A stretch of 64,000 bases of DNA from Chlorokybus atmophyticus (taxonomy: Eukaryota > Streptophyta > Chlorokybophyceae > Chlorokybales > Chlorokybaceae). Both the position numbers and the translations under genes were made by a program. The notes beneath the pieces were generated by a model. That model made no database searches, was not told where the DNA came from, and saw only the letters and a list, made by a program, of their open reading frames with translations. The DNA lies in NCBI GenBank assembly GCA_009103225.1, contig RHPI01002119.1:52588-116587 (forward strand), read 5' to 3'. Positions 48,285 through 59,867 of this stretch are shown one piece after another (position 1 is the stretch's first letter; every line of letters starts with the position of its first letter).

Positions 48285-49588
48285 TGTCACACGGCCAAGT
48301 TTAGTCATGTAATAGTCTATTAATCAATTAAACATTTCGTACCTGTATAGTCTAATTGTATATGTATTGTATAGGTGTATAGGTTAACTTTACTTGTGAA
48401 TGAATCCAACTGAACTTGCCTGGTCCATCCATGTGAATTCATGGTTGAATGGTAGTGGTTCGACTCTATCTCATTAGTATGGGACTTTGAGTTAGATTAA
48501 ATGAGTCGCTATACTAGGTAGTGCAGAAGCGAATAGTAAAAGTGTTATACTTAGCTAAATAGGTGCCTGGTGAAGTAGCGACAATAGGCTAGTTACTACT
48601 TGGGCTTAGTTAGTAGTATGCCGCCGTGAATATATGATTTGATAAGTCACCAATTGTATTTCGTGAAGTAGAGTATGATGTACGTGAATCCAAGTACCTA
48701 GCAACATTCGCAAAAATGTCGCAAGCTGTCTTAAGTAATACGCGAATTGTATTTCATAAATAACAAGATGACTTAAGTGAATTGAGGTATCAAGAGATAT
48801 TAAGAATATCGCGAATTCTCCCAAGTGCGAATGTCGTAATTAGTAGCTCGCAAGAATGTGTAAGGCATTGACAAGCAATCTTTACTATGCATGCTACAGG
48901 TGAGCTATACATCTTTTCATCACCGCAAGAGGATTATAGGGTGACGAAAAGACAGCCAAGTGATGAGAAGACACTTGTGAGAAAAAGGGTGTACTTAATG
49001 AGGGGAATAAGTGAATTATTGAAGTTGAGCTAATTGGAAAATTGGGTTCAACGCGACATTCGCGAAGTACAGTAGGGTAAGTTGCTAAAAACGCCTAAGG
49101 CATTAAGCGCACGTGCCGCGAGCACACGCAATTGTGTGCGACGCCGCGACCCATCATATGAAGTGGAATTTACTCCGAAACCCATTGGTGAGTAAAATTC
49201 GCCACTCACTTGTGATCCAAGTGTGAGCTACAAGGATGCCTATGAACTAAGCAAATAGTTGTGAATCAACTATGTTTATATAAGCTATAAATATGGGTAT
49301 ATCTCTTGTTTTCTACTACCGGGTGCCTTACCGCTATCTCTAAGTACTTAATTAAACTATATAGTGCAGTACCGTGTGAACTAATTAACATGATCTGATT
49401 ATCAAAAGGTAGCAAGTATATGTGAATCACTCTAGTGAACTTAAGGGCACTAAGTGTTGGTAGCTTTTAAGCGTGAGTAAATGAACAAAGGAATCAAGTG
49501 ATTCGTACAAGTTAATTCATATCAGTTCAAGGTCTATACAGTTTGAACCAAGTCAAGTGTGAAGCCACCTGGTATCAACGTGAGTTGT
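48285..49588 (+). repeat. 5' LTR of second LTR retrotransposon
   Basis: Starts TGTCACACGGCCAAGTTTA and aligns over most of its length with 53751-55336 (shared blocks such as GAGGGGAATAAGTGAATT and CTAAGCAAATAGTTGTGA). It is about 1.3 kb with many indels, so the copies are old. The 3' boundary is set by loss of homology after ACGTGAGTTGT and may be off by a few bases. Confidence 0.78.
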
Positions 49589-49667
49589 GCTAAGTAGTGA
49601 GGAACAGATGATTGACTTGAACCCTTGATTGGTAAGTTAAGGGCCACTTGTTACACCGTTCTAGAAC

Positions 49668-49960
49668 TGGCACAAAACGTTTATGCCAGTACTGGCACTT
49701 GCTTATCTGGTTTACACCCGAGTCCGATCGAAACTATCACAAAACGGCTTTTGCCAATACCGGTCAGTAATTGATACATACTGGTAAGTGGCTTAAGTGG
49801 TATATGCCATTACTGGCAAGCCTGATACTGCGTGCCAGCACTGATATAAGATTATAATAAGGCATGCTGGACACAGTGCCAGAACTGGCACTGAAACCTA
49901 CGTGCCAATGCTGGCACGGGCGATAGAGGTGCTGAGAATAGAGGTGACAATGCTGGCATA
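49668..49960. repeat. Cluster of degenerate TGCCA..TGGCA palindromes
   Basis: Within about 290 bp several near-palindromes appear: TGCCAGTACTGGCA, TGCCATTACTGGCA, GTGCCAGAACTGGCAC, GTGCCAATGCTGGCAC, plus half or imperfect copies (GAACTGGCAC, TGCCAATACCGG, CAATGCTGGCA). Spacing is irregular, so this is a cluster of similar sites rather than a simple tandem repeat. Confidence 0.85.
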
Positions 49961-51391
49961 TTGTCCATGCTCACGTATGTGCAAATACATGCTTGCACAT
50001 GCAGGCACAAAGATACAATTACAGAATAGTTATCAATTTCTCGCATGTGTTGAAATTCAACAAAACTAACAACAAACCACTCTAACACCAGCACAAACTC
50101 TGCTCAGTGTCGCGCTCCGAACTCACGAAGCTTGCAGACCCTGCCTAAGGACTTGGTGCGCCCCTTGCGCGCAAGCTCTAAAAACAACATAAGAGCCAAC
50201 ATCGGCAACAACAGCATGCTCGGCTCAACTATCAGCTCATTAGTTAACAATGATTCCAAGCGGCTGGTGCGAGTGCTGCCATGCCAGGAGGTTGAGTCAT
50301 AGTACAGGAACCTGCTGCCAAGCGTTGTAGCATTACACACAACAGATGATGGCTTGTTGATGACGACAGCTCGCTTGCTGAGACCTATTCAGAGTGTGCT
50401 AAAGATGAGCAAGCAAACAGCGACGAGAGAGGTTTTTGTTAGTGCTCCTACCCAATGCAACAAACTTCCTAGCCGTGGCCAAGTTTGCAAAACCCACACA
50501 ATTCACACCTTGCGCTTAGCCACTCGGCAGTTACACAATGAAGTGTCACATAGCTGAAGATAGTGTAAGCAAATGGCAAACAAGTGAACACTGCAGCAAA
50601 ATAACATATAATATTGCCAACCATTACATTTAAAGAAAAATGTAATTTAGACCAGCGACAACTGGTAACTTGCTTCTTTCAACAATTTGCACCACAGACT
50701 CATCAACAGTGCCAGACGTGAACCAATTCCTACCATTACAGAACAACATCGAACTGGTTACCAAAGTAGTCAATAGCAAGACATGTTTGGGGGGCACATT
50801 GCGCTCACTAGACTCACATGTATGCAACAATGCAAAACAGAACCAAACTTACCATGCTGCAAACCATTAACGCAACCAACGAGAGTGCGATGCCCAGCTG
50901 AGCCTGTTCCACCATAGCTGCGGCTAAGATTGCGCGGTTAGCAATTGGTGAGCCAACCGTTGAGCAGCAGAAGCACAAAACTGCTTGTATGTCAGCCGAG
51001 CTGCGCTAACTTACGGTTATGGAGCTGTCTGCCTGTTTAAACCTCTTTAACCTTTGCCCGTTAACTGTGAGGTGACTTGAATAACATTGCCCTGACAAGC
51101 ACTGACGGTTACAAGGGGCCACAAACAAAGCGGAACATAGCAGCCCATGAAAACGACAACCAAGAGGGTATCTCAATGTATAAAGTAGCTGTCTGCTTTC
51201 CAGATGTTCATGCATTTCATGGCCAACAACCATGTTTTATCTCATGCGGAAACTTTACAGTTGCCAGGCATGCTGTCAGCATCTACAACAACTTATGCCA
51301 CTAAAGCACCACCACATCTACTTTACAGCTGCTGAGCAAGTTGATGAATTGAGCCCTTGCAGCAGGCACGCAAACGCACACACGCGCACAA

Positions 51392-51663
<272 letters not shown>

Positions 51664-52199
51664 GCCTGCCTTTTGGCGAGCTGTTTGACGCAAGGTGTCC
51701 GGCCGAGCTTGACAAAAACAGGTTGTTTGAGTGGGCTACAGAGCGTCGGCAGCAACAGGCAGCATGCAGTAAGCTGCATGCTTGCGTCAAGCTGCTCGGC
51801 CGAGCAGCTTCATGCAGTCAGCCACTACGTTGCTGCCTGTTTAAACGACATGGTCATTAATACCTTTGCGCCCGCCCACCCCACCCCGCCCCGCCAACCC
51901 GGCCTCGTCCACTGCTGAAACCTACGGCCACGACTCTTAATGCCCTAGCGATAAGCACTGTTAGTGTCTCGCTTACGGTAAGGATAGTAAGTCAGACTCA
52001 GTACTTTTTGGATAAGCATTGAGTTAGTACTTATCCGACTCTTGAAACCGGATTGACCTCGGGTCTTGAAGACCGCGGTCGAGAGGATCTAATACCTTGT
52101 GGGTTTTGTGCCAATCTTAATATCCAAAAAACACTTGAACAAGTAAGTAGAACCCACTTCAAGTCGTGACCACAATCTGTGACCGAGAATGAATGCCGA

Positions 52200-53578
52200 T
52201 GTTGAAAAGTATGTGAACTTATGTGACTCATGCCAAAGGAAGTAGCCTATAAAATGAGACCAAGTGCTTGGTTACCATCACTCCCTATTCCTAATACTTA
52301 GAGAATGTTTCTGTAGACTTTGTCACCGATTTCCCGAAGTCAAATACACACGAAGACCAACCTGACAAATAGTGGACACATAACTTTCCCTGCATCATGC
52401 ATTTCTTGAAGCAATTAGCAGTACGGAAACGAGGGCAACTTCGCGGGGCAGCCAAATAAGCTTGGTTGTGGTATCATTAAAAACTGGGTTAGTGGTTTAT
52501 ATATCATTATCTAATCTTTCACCGCGCCATTTTTCAAGCCCGAACCTTACTTTGACACCCTATCTAGGACCTTAAATGTCCTCAAACTGACTTGTGGTCT
52601 TCATGTGTAAAAGCAATGAAGGGATGGTAGTCTTTGTGGGTAGGTTTAATAAGATGGTTCGTATTGAAGCCATTTCAAAGATTGTCGGTGCAATTGATCT
52701 CACTTGAATTTTCTTTATAAAGGTATGTGGGATGCATGGTTGGCCTTAACAGAAAGTATCCGCAGGGTAATAAGATTTACTAGTGCGTTTTAAGTTGGCA
52801 ACAACCGAGCAATTATATGAAGGCGAATTATGACTTGTCAACGGCCTAACACTTAAAAAACTAACCAATGAGCAAGCAGATAGGATGAACCAAATCAAAA
52901 AACATACAATAAGACAATATGTAATAGGTACCCAAATTGATTTAGATAGAGATTTATTATTAATAGAATTTGCTATTACCAACTCGGGGCAAGAAAGCAC
53001 CAACTTCACTTAAATTAAAGTCCTATCCCGTGCAAATGGTAACTAGGACTATAGGAAGAGTGAACCCTGAAGCGGCCACCATTACTCAAGAAAGACAAAG
53101 GATTATGGCAATGGCAAAAAGGGCTTTGGCGGAAGCCCCCAATAGGGCAAAATACCACGCCGATAAAAAATGGCGAGAATTACAGTTGCAACCTGCACAA
53201 GTGTTGTTAAATGCAAAGCAAATAAGGTTGCAACAAAAAGGGTCTCTGGAACTCACCCTCCAATGGCAAAGCCCAGTCAAAGTAGTAAAGCATATAGGGA
53301 CTGTAGCTTATCGGTCAAATTTGCCACGATCTATGAAGATACATAGTGTATTGAATGTCACGCTTTAGAACAGTACCGCTAGGATGGGAGGGTGCAACCA
53401 CCGCCCCCGCCGAAAGTTGATGAGGACTTGAGTGCATACTATGAGCACTGCATAGTATGAGGTAGAGGCGATTTTTGCTAGTCACCAAACTACGAAACAA
53501 AAGTCTCCAGACTACCTCATACGTTGGAAGGGGTATGGTTCTGAGCACGATATGTGGGTTTTCAAAGGTCAACTTTAA
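52200..53578 (+). pseudogene. Ty3/gypsy integrase and chromodomain remnant
   Basis: A CDSCQRK zinc-binding remnant and DFVTDFPKSNTHED integrase-core start occur at about 52220-52360. The integrase C-terminal region is readable at about 53040-53368 (RAKYHADKKWRELQLQPAQV, GTVAYRSNLPRSMKIHSVLN). A chromodomain follows at about 53456-53578 (YEVEAIFASHQ, YLIRWKGYGSEHDMW), here with its aromatic Trp intact, unlike the first element. Most of the catalytic core between 52.4 and 53.0 kb is deleted or unrecognisable. Stops and frame changes mark it as dead. Confidence 0.82.
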
Positions 53579-53750
53579 TGCCCGATAATATTTAATAAAG
53601 TTCCAAAAAAGAACGATAATGTAAATCACATAACCTTCCAACCGTCCCGGAGCCGTTTACTTGAAGTAAATGAATCCATGCTTGTTGTAGACTGATCATC
53701 TATGTTGACAGGTATGGAAGGCGAGACGCTTTAAAATCAGAAGGGAAGAT

Positions 53751-55336
53751 TGTCACGCGGCCAAGTTTAATCCAATGATAGTCTATTGATCAATTGGATA
53801 TTGAGTTACATGTACATTATATAATTGTATAGGTGTATGTGTGAACTAAACTTGTGAATTATTCCAATTGATATTGCATGATCCGTCTATGTGAATTAAT
53901 GGATGACTGATGGTGGTGTGTGTGTCTGTGCAGTTGTGGGAGGCTATGTAGCTCACCCTTAGCGTGCATGCGTGGGATGTGCTACCCAATACCTTATGCA
54001 TTCCGCAGATGTCGTAACTTACAACATTAGTACTTAAGACAATTTGCGACAATTTTGTGAATGTCTGTAGGTACTCCCATTCACCCAAAGCATTCTTTCA
54101 ATTGGATACACATGGTACTTGAGACAATTCGCGACAATATCGCGAATGTCGCCAGATACCTCAATTTACTTGAATCATACTTAGAGTTGCGAAATATATT
54201 TTGCGACTCATCAGTTCGTATATTCACGGCGCCATACTACCAACTAGGCCTAAGTAGTATTTTGCATATTGTCGCTAATGTACTACGTACATATTTAGCT
54301 AACTATTTAGCTATTTAGCTAGCTATAATACGTCAAGTATAGCTAGCTATAATACGTTTTTGCTAATGCACTACCTAGTATCGTAGTGCCGCAAAACCTC
54401 TTCGTTAACGAAATAACTCTACCCGAGTTCTTAACAAAAATGTTAGTATACGATCGGCGGCCATTGTTATAGTGGTATTGCACTAGAATGCATAATTACG
54501 CGGGGTTTTAGTAAAGATTCTACTGACTTTTTAGCCGCCGCTGGAATGAAGATATTGCGGCATTACGGTACAACAACTCATATAAACCACCTCAAAGTCT
54601 CATATCAATGAACTAGAGATCTAACCACATTGGGATTTTATGTGATCCCAAAGACGTCTAAGTGATGAGAAGGCACTTGTGAGTAAGAATGTACTTACTG
54701 AGGGGAATAAGTGAATTGGCGAATATGGGCTGATTGGAAATTTAGACTTACCGCAACATTCGCAAAGTTCGCTAGGGTACGTTACGAAAAACGCCCAAGG
54801 CATTGGGTGCGCTTTGCTGCGACCCATAGCAATAGGGTGAATTTACCAAGACCCCCCCATCAATGGGTAAAATCCGCCACTTCCTTGTCACCTAAGTGTG
54901 AGCTACCAGAATGCCTATCAACTAAGCAAATAGTTGTGAGCTAAGTAGTTGGATATAACCCTCAAGTATGGGCCCCCATAGTATATATCCATTTTCTGCT
55001 ACCGTGCCTCACCGCTATCTCCAAATACTTAGTCATAACTATGGTAAACAAACAGCTGATGAGCTATATGGTAAACTACCGTGTGAAGTAATTGTCGTGA
55101 GCTAATTATTCAAAGGTAGTGAATTATGAAACGAATCACTACAAGCGAATGCAATAGTATTAAATGCTGGTAGGATTAAAGGGTGAGTAAACGATTTAAT
55201 GAATCCTATAAACCAATATCTAAGTGCCGATGATTTGATTTTTGTATTAATTCACCAAATATTAAACACAATAGTTCAAGGTTTTAGATAGTAAACTAAG
55301 TCAAGTGTGACGCCATTAGACATCAACGTGGGTTGT
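53751..55336 (+). repeat. 3' LTR of second LTR retrotransposon
   Basis: Begins TGTCACGCGGCC directly after the purine-rich tract CAGAAGGGAAGAT (53738-53750), the expected polypurine tract. It is about 1.6 kb and homologous to 48285-49588. The length difference comes mainly from indels and extra sequence near 54200-54600. Confidence 0.8.
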
Positions 55337-58300
55337 TCTCGTACCAGCCTCGCACTTCAGCAGCTGAAGGAAACAACGACATATGTCAATCATGGCAAAA
55401 AGTTAAGAAGTGATACTACCTTGTAGTACATACTCTTACCACATTCATGCGCACATGTTTACTCGCAAGCACGCTGGCTACCTTCTAACAGGTTATCATC
55501 TTGTGCCTTGCTGCCTAAAATGACAGCACACTGCCACAAGAAGAAGGCGTTGTCAAGATAGCAAGGCCCACTTTGCAAACGACCAAGCTTATTGTACCTG
55601 CCAGCTCGTGAAGCAGGCAACATCCAACGTAATGCATGCAATTGCTTTCACCAAAACCGCTACCGCACCGCTGCCGCTGCCGCTGCCGCCGCCACCGCCA
55701 TGCCGCCAATTACATATGGCAAGCCGTGACAGGCGAGTCGCGGCGCTTTTTTGAAACTCGCGGGCAATGGTAATGGCAGGGCGGTGGGGGTAAATGGCCG
55801 CTATGTCCGGCACCGGGGGTGGCGCTGCGCCTTGCGTGAAGGACGCTAAGCTGCGGAGATAAGGCCGAAGATTAGCGGCGTGGTGGTGCACTGCCTCTGA
55901 CGCAGCGGCAGTGCACTGCATCAGAGCTGCGCGCCAACAGCAGCAGCGTCCGCCTCGGCTTCAAGATAGCAGCACGAAAGCTCCCCAACAGGTGGAGCAG
56001 GAGCCGCTCAAGGATGGGTTAACAAGCTTCTGTAACGCGGCCGTCGTCATCGGCGTGATTGCTGTGGTTTGTGGTGGATGCGCTGGTCGCAGTTGCATAG
56101 CAGCATCTTCCATCACGCTTATAACGTGTCGGATGTGTGCGTGCTGTGTGTCGGTGGAATAAAGTCGATCCCGCGATGGCTAAGAGCGCATCGCTACGGA
56201 GTTGCATGAGATCCAAGTTCGCACGATTTTGAAGTTGCAAATTATGAACAAAGTAATTGATTGAAACTTTATTGTAACCAAGGTTGAAACTCGCCGCACA
56301 AGAGCGCGATTGTCGCAAGCCCTTGATGCGGACCTCGATCGTAAGGTTGATGGCGTAAGGGGAGATTTGCTTTGCAAGGAACTTCTTCCACCGGCGTCAC
56401 TGTAAGCGATGGTAGATCCACCTTTTCAAAGAGACATGTCTATTCATTACATAATAATTTGTTGTTTTGTTTGTACATTACGATAGTTAAACCTGTATCG
56501 TATTCGTATATTTGTATCTGTATTATATTGTTGCACGATATCGTGCCATGCGACTTGCTAAAACACAAACGAAGAGACATGTTTAGTTGTTACATAATGA
56601 TTCATCATTTTGCTTGTGCGTTACGGTAGTTCAGACCTGTATCGTATCATTATACTTGTACTTCAACTATATTGTTGCGCAAGTTTCATGACAAGTCGCA
56701 TGACACACAAACAAAGAAAACAATTGTGTTATGTGAAAGGGTGCTTGTTTGGTTGTGCATGTTCCGCGGTATTATACACCTTCATGAGTACACTTCATGA
56801 GTACGCAAATGTACGATAACGGAACCAGCAGCAGAGAGATAATTGCGTATGTACAATGGCGGTTGCGTGCTTGTAATCGGCTCATCCCCCCTCCCCCCCC
56901 TTCCAAGTCTAAAACATATTATTGCAATTGCTGCTAAAAGTCTTGTGTTCAATACAAGTGCGCTAGCTCATGCAATGTTGCTAAGCGCGCGCACTAGATA
57001 TAGCTATCTGCATTGGGTGTAATAACTTTATCCAGCATTAATGCCATTTGTGTCGGCAATGTGAATAAACGTGTGGCGAAGGGTGCGCGCCTTGCGCATG
57101 CATGCATGCATGCATGCGATGTCTCTGCATCATCTCTCGTACGCACAAGACAATACTTGGAAACAGCTAGCAAATGCTAATCTAACCACCGTTCTACTAA
57201 AGCACAAGCTAACTTGTATATCTACCCCGTGATGATTGTGAATCCTTGTTGTAGTGTATACCAATGCAGAGGGGTGATGGTCGTGCATGCCATCCTCTGC
57301 TGGCAACAATTTGGCTGTGGCTAGGAGAGTTTCGCAAAGAACGCCTTTATAGCGGTTGACAGCGTGACGGCAATGCCGCAAGGGTAGGTCATCTACGAAG
57401 GTAGGTCATCCTGGTCTTGTCCTACCTGCTTTGCCATAGGCTTTGGCTAGATGTTCACCACTGTTCTTGATGGCCGGCACCTCGTTCTTGAAACCGTAGC
57501 GCTTTTAAGCAGACACAGTAGAAGCAAATAAGTCGCATCCCAGTGTTGACGGCGGCGCGCACAACCCTTTGCAGCTGCCGTCCACGTCGACGATAGCGGA
57601 TGCGGTTTCTTTGATGTGCGCGCATGTGCGTGCGTGCATGCATGCATGCTTGCATGCCTGCCTGCCCACGTGCATGCATGCATGTGTGCGTGAATGTGTA
57701 CATGTATGCACGCACTTCCGAGCAAACACGCACATGCAACGTCGCTCATCCGCATTTGTACTCGTGCATAAGAGCACCTGTGCGCATATGCGCATGAGTG
57801 CGTGAATGTCTGGGCTACTACCACTGAACAATCATGCGACCACAGTGTCACCTTCCGCACAGCTAGCTCCGCTTGCTCGGCAGTGCTGCAGAGCAAAGGA
57901 ACGCACGCGCGCATGCATGCGCACACGAATATGCACATACAGTGTCTGCGCAGCAAGATACAAAAATTAAACATAAGAACATTTACAGGAGCATGCTTTG
58001 GTGCTCAACACAGCTTTCACAAGGGCCGTGCTCAATCACATGGAGAGCGAACAACCTCAAGCAATGTTGACAACACGGACTGAGTGTGTAGGATCATTAG
58101 CCCCAATCAGCACTACGCACTTTCATTTTCGCTGTTGTTGTTGTCATCGCTGTTGCTGTTGACGCCGCCGCTGCGGGGCTGAAGCCGCGCAATGTGCGCC
58201 ATGTGGCCTGAGCAGCAGCGCTTCGGCGCTGCTGCTCAGGCCACATGAAGGATGAGGAGGGAATGAACAACGATGACGACGACAAGGGCAGGGATGCCAG

Positions 58301-58412
58301 CGTCGCCGCCCTGCTGCTGAGCAACCCGCACAGCGACCAATGCAGCTCCCGCCGGCAGTCGCTCGTCCACCCACATCTGCTCCTCAAGTGGAGCGTTTTG
58401 TTTAGAAGTGCA
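55337..58412. other. Intergenic, AT-rich then GC-mixed, no supported gene
   Basis: Holds a CCGCTGCCGCTGCCGC run near 55663-55695, AT-rich sequence with two similar blocks at about 56436-56545 and 56575-56700 (each with a CATTACATAATAATT- or TTACATAATGATT-like start and ATTGTTGC end), CATGCATG runs near 57100 and 57630, and the hairpin at 58200-58247. A small frame at 55911-56162 has a hydrophobic helix but no supported exons. Confidence 0.5.
58200..58247. repeat. Perfect 22 bp hairpin with TTCG loop
   Basis: Arms 58200-58221 and 58226-58247 are exact reverse complements enclosing TTCG, the very stable tetraloop sequence when flanked by C-G. It lies about 165 bp upstream of the modelled start of the next gene, and its right arm contains an in-frame upstream ATG at 58245. 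Confidence 0.93.
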
Positions 58413-58978
58413 ATGAAATCAGCCAATAGTGCTGTTGTACAGAGCTCTTCGCGCTGCGATACCAGGGCGCCAAGCGCCGGCAGGGTGGTGATTGTGAGTC
58501 GCGGCGGGGGGTTTGATGGCTGCTTGGGGGGGATAGGTCAGGGCCATGCTGTGCTCGGCGTCAGGGGTGGCGCCACGTTGTACACAGCCCCAATCTTGCG
58601 GGATGTTGCTTCAAGTTCAGCGGCGCGTCGGCGCAGTGCCACCAGTGCGCTGCAGACGGCGTCCGGCCCAGCCCTAGCCCGAGCAGCTGCACAATATCAC
58701 GCCAGCAAAGGCCAGCACAAGGAGCTGTCAAGAAGTGAGTTTGAAAATTTAAAGAAAAACGTTGCCCTAATCCTCAACGCTACTATGGTAAGTGGTAGGT
58801 TAATTTATTTGCATCGGTACATGTTGATGATATTGATACTAGCATGGTTCGTATGCGGTGTTCGCTACGAGCCGCCCTGACAGTAATACACATGTACACA
58901 CATAACGCTCAGGCAACAAGAGCGGAACTTTTAGATGATGCTCGTGCAATCAGGATGGAGTTATTGGATGATGCTTGA
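58413..58978 (+). CDS. Unrecognised small protein, possible organelle leader
   Basis: Exons 58413-58787 and 58913-58978 with a GT-AG intron and phase-0 join (ILNATM-ATRAELL) give 146 residues. The N-terminus is rich in Ser, Ala and Arg (MKSANSAVVQSSSRCDTRAP) and then Gly-rich (GFDGCLGGIGQGHAVLGVRG), so organelle targeting is possible. The C-terminal 40 residues look helical (SRSEFENLKKNVALILNATM, TRAELLDDARAIRMELLDDA). An in-frame ATG at 58245 would add 56 residues starting inside the hairpin. I do not recognise the family. The clean splice join is the main support. Confidence 0.58.
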
Positions 58979-59867
58979 GCAATGCGAACATACTTGTTAC
59001 AGGCCATGCATAGGGTATGAGTCATATTTGCAAGAATGCAAGCAAGCATGCAGTCCGTGTTCACAGCAGCCAACAGTAACTGTGCAATGCATACCTTGCG
59101 TCTCGACGTTGACATTCTACAAGGTTTTCTCGGAGGGCAAGAGTTGCCATCCGAGTGCTAATCCGATGTTGTAGGGTTAAGCAAATTAGCATTGGTTATG
59201 TGTTATTGATTATTGGTAGCATTGTACTAACACGTGGTGATTGCGGCGCTCTTGTAGTGTTGCATGGTAAAGGCGATTTGCCTCGCACACATATGCAAGC
59301 ACACCAAGCGCAAGCAAATGCTCGAAGATGCATATGCAAAGACCACAATGGACAGAGAACCAAGAAAGTCTACATGCACCATGTGTCGCCAAGCAGTTCT
59401 TGTATAGATTACTTCAAAGCTTCAACAGTATTGAACAATGTCTCCTGGGGTGACGAATCTACTAAGCTAACCGCACATGCTTGTATCAGGTAAACAAAGC
59501 AGCTTTAACACACCCTCAACATCATGCAATATCAAACATGAGCTGGCATGATTCTTGCACCTTGTGTCCCGCACCAACATCATTGAATGCCTAACAGTTG
59601 CCAAGCCATTTTCCTGCGGGCATGTCACGCGGCACTAACTGTTTCAACAACTATACATCGCACACCATGGCTAGTTTTAACTGATTGTATGTCACATTGT
59701 GTAGTCGCACCGCACATGCTGGCGCCATGTTAGCCGCCACAGCGTGACAACCACATGTACTAACAGCTTGCAGCAATTTGCTAAACTGTCCAGCACAAAC
59801 AACAACCACAACATGCTTAGGATACCGTAGCGTACGCTCCCCATATGTCCCCCTGGTATAAACACAA
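58979..59867. other. Intergenic between convergent genes
   Basis: No supported gene. It contains the 3' regions of the small unknown gene and of indole-glycerol-phosphate synthase. Confidence 0.55.

Noticed and set aside
55911-56162. Small frame with a hydrophobic helix (VVIGVIAVVCGG)
   Set aside because: I could not find an upstream exon or a start that keeps frame and has support, so it stays unannotated.
57447-57974. Cys/His/Met-rich minus-strand frame of 175 codons
   Set aside because: It is built from CATGCATG and GTGCGTGC repeats, without splice support or domains.
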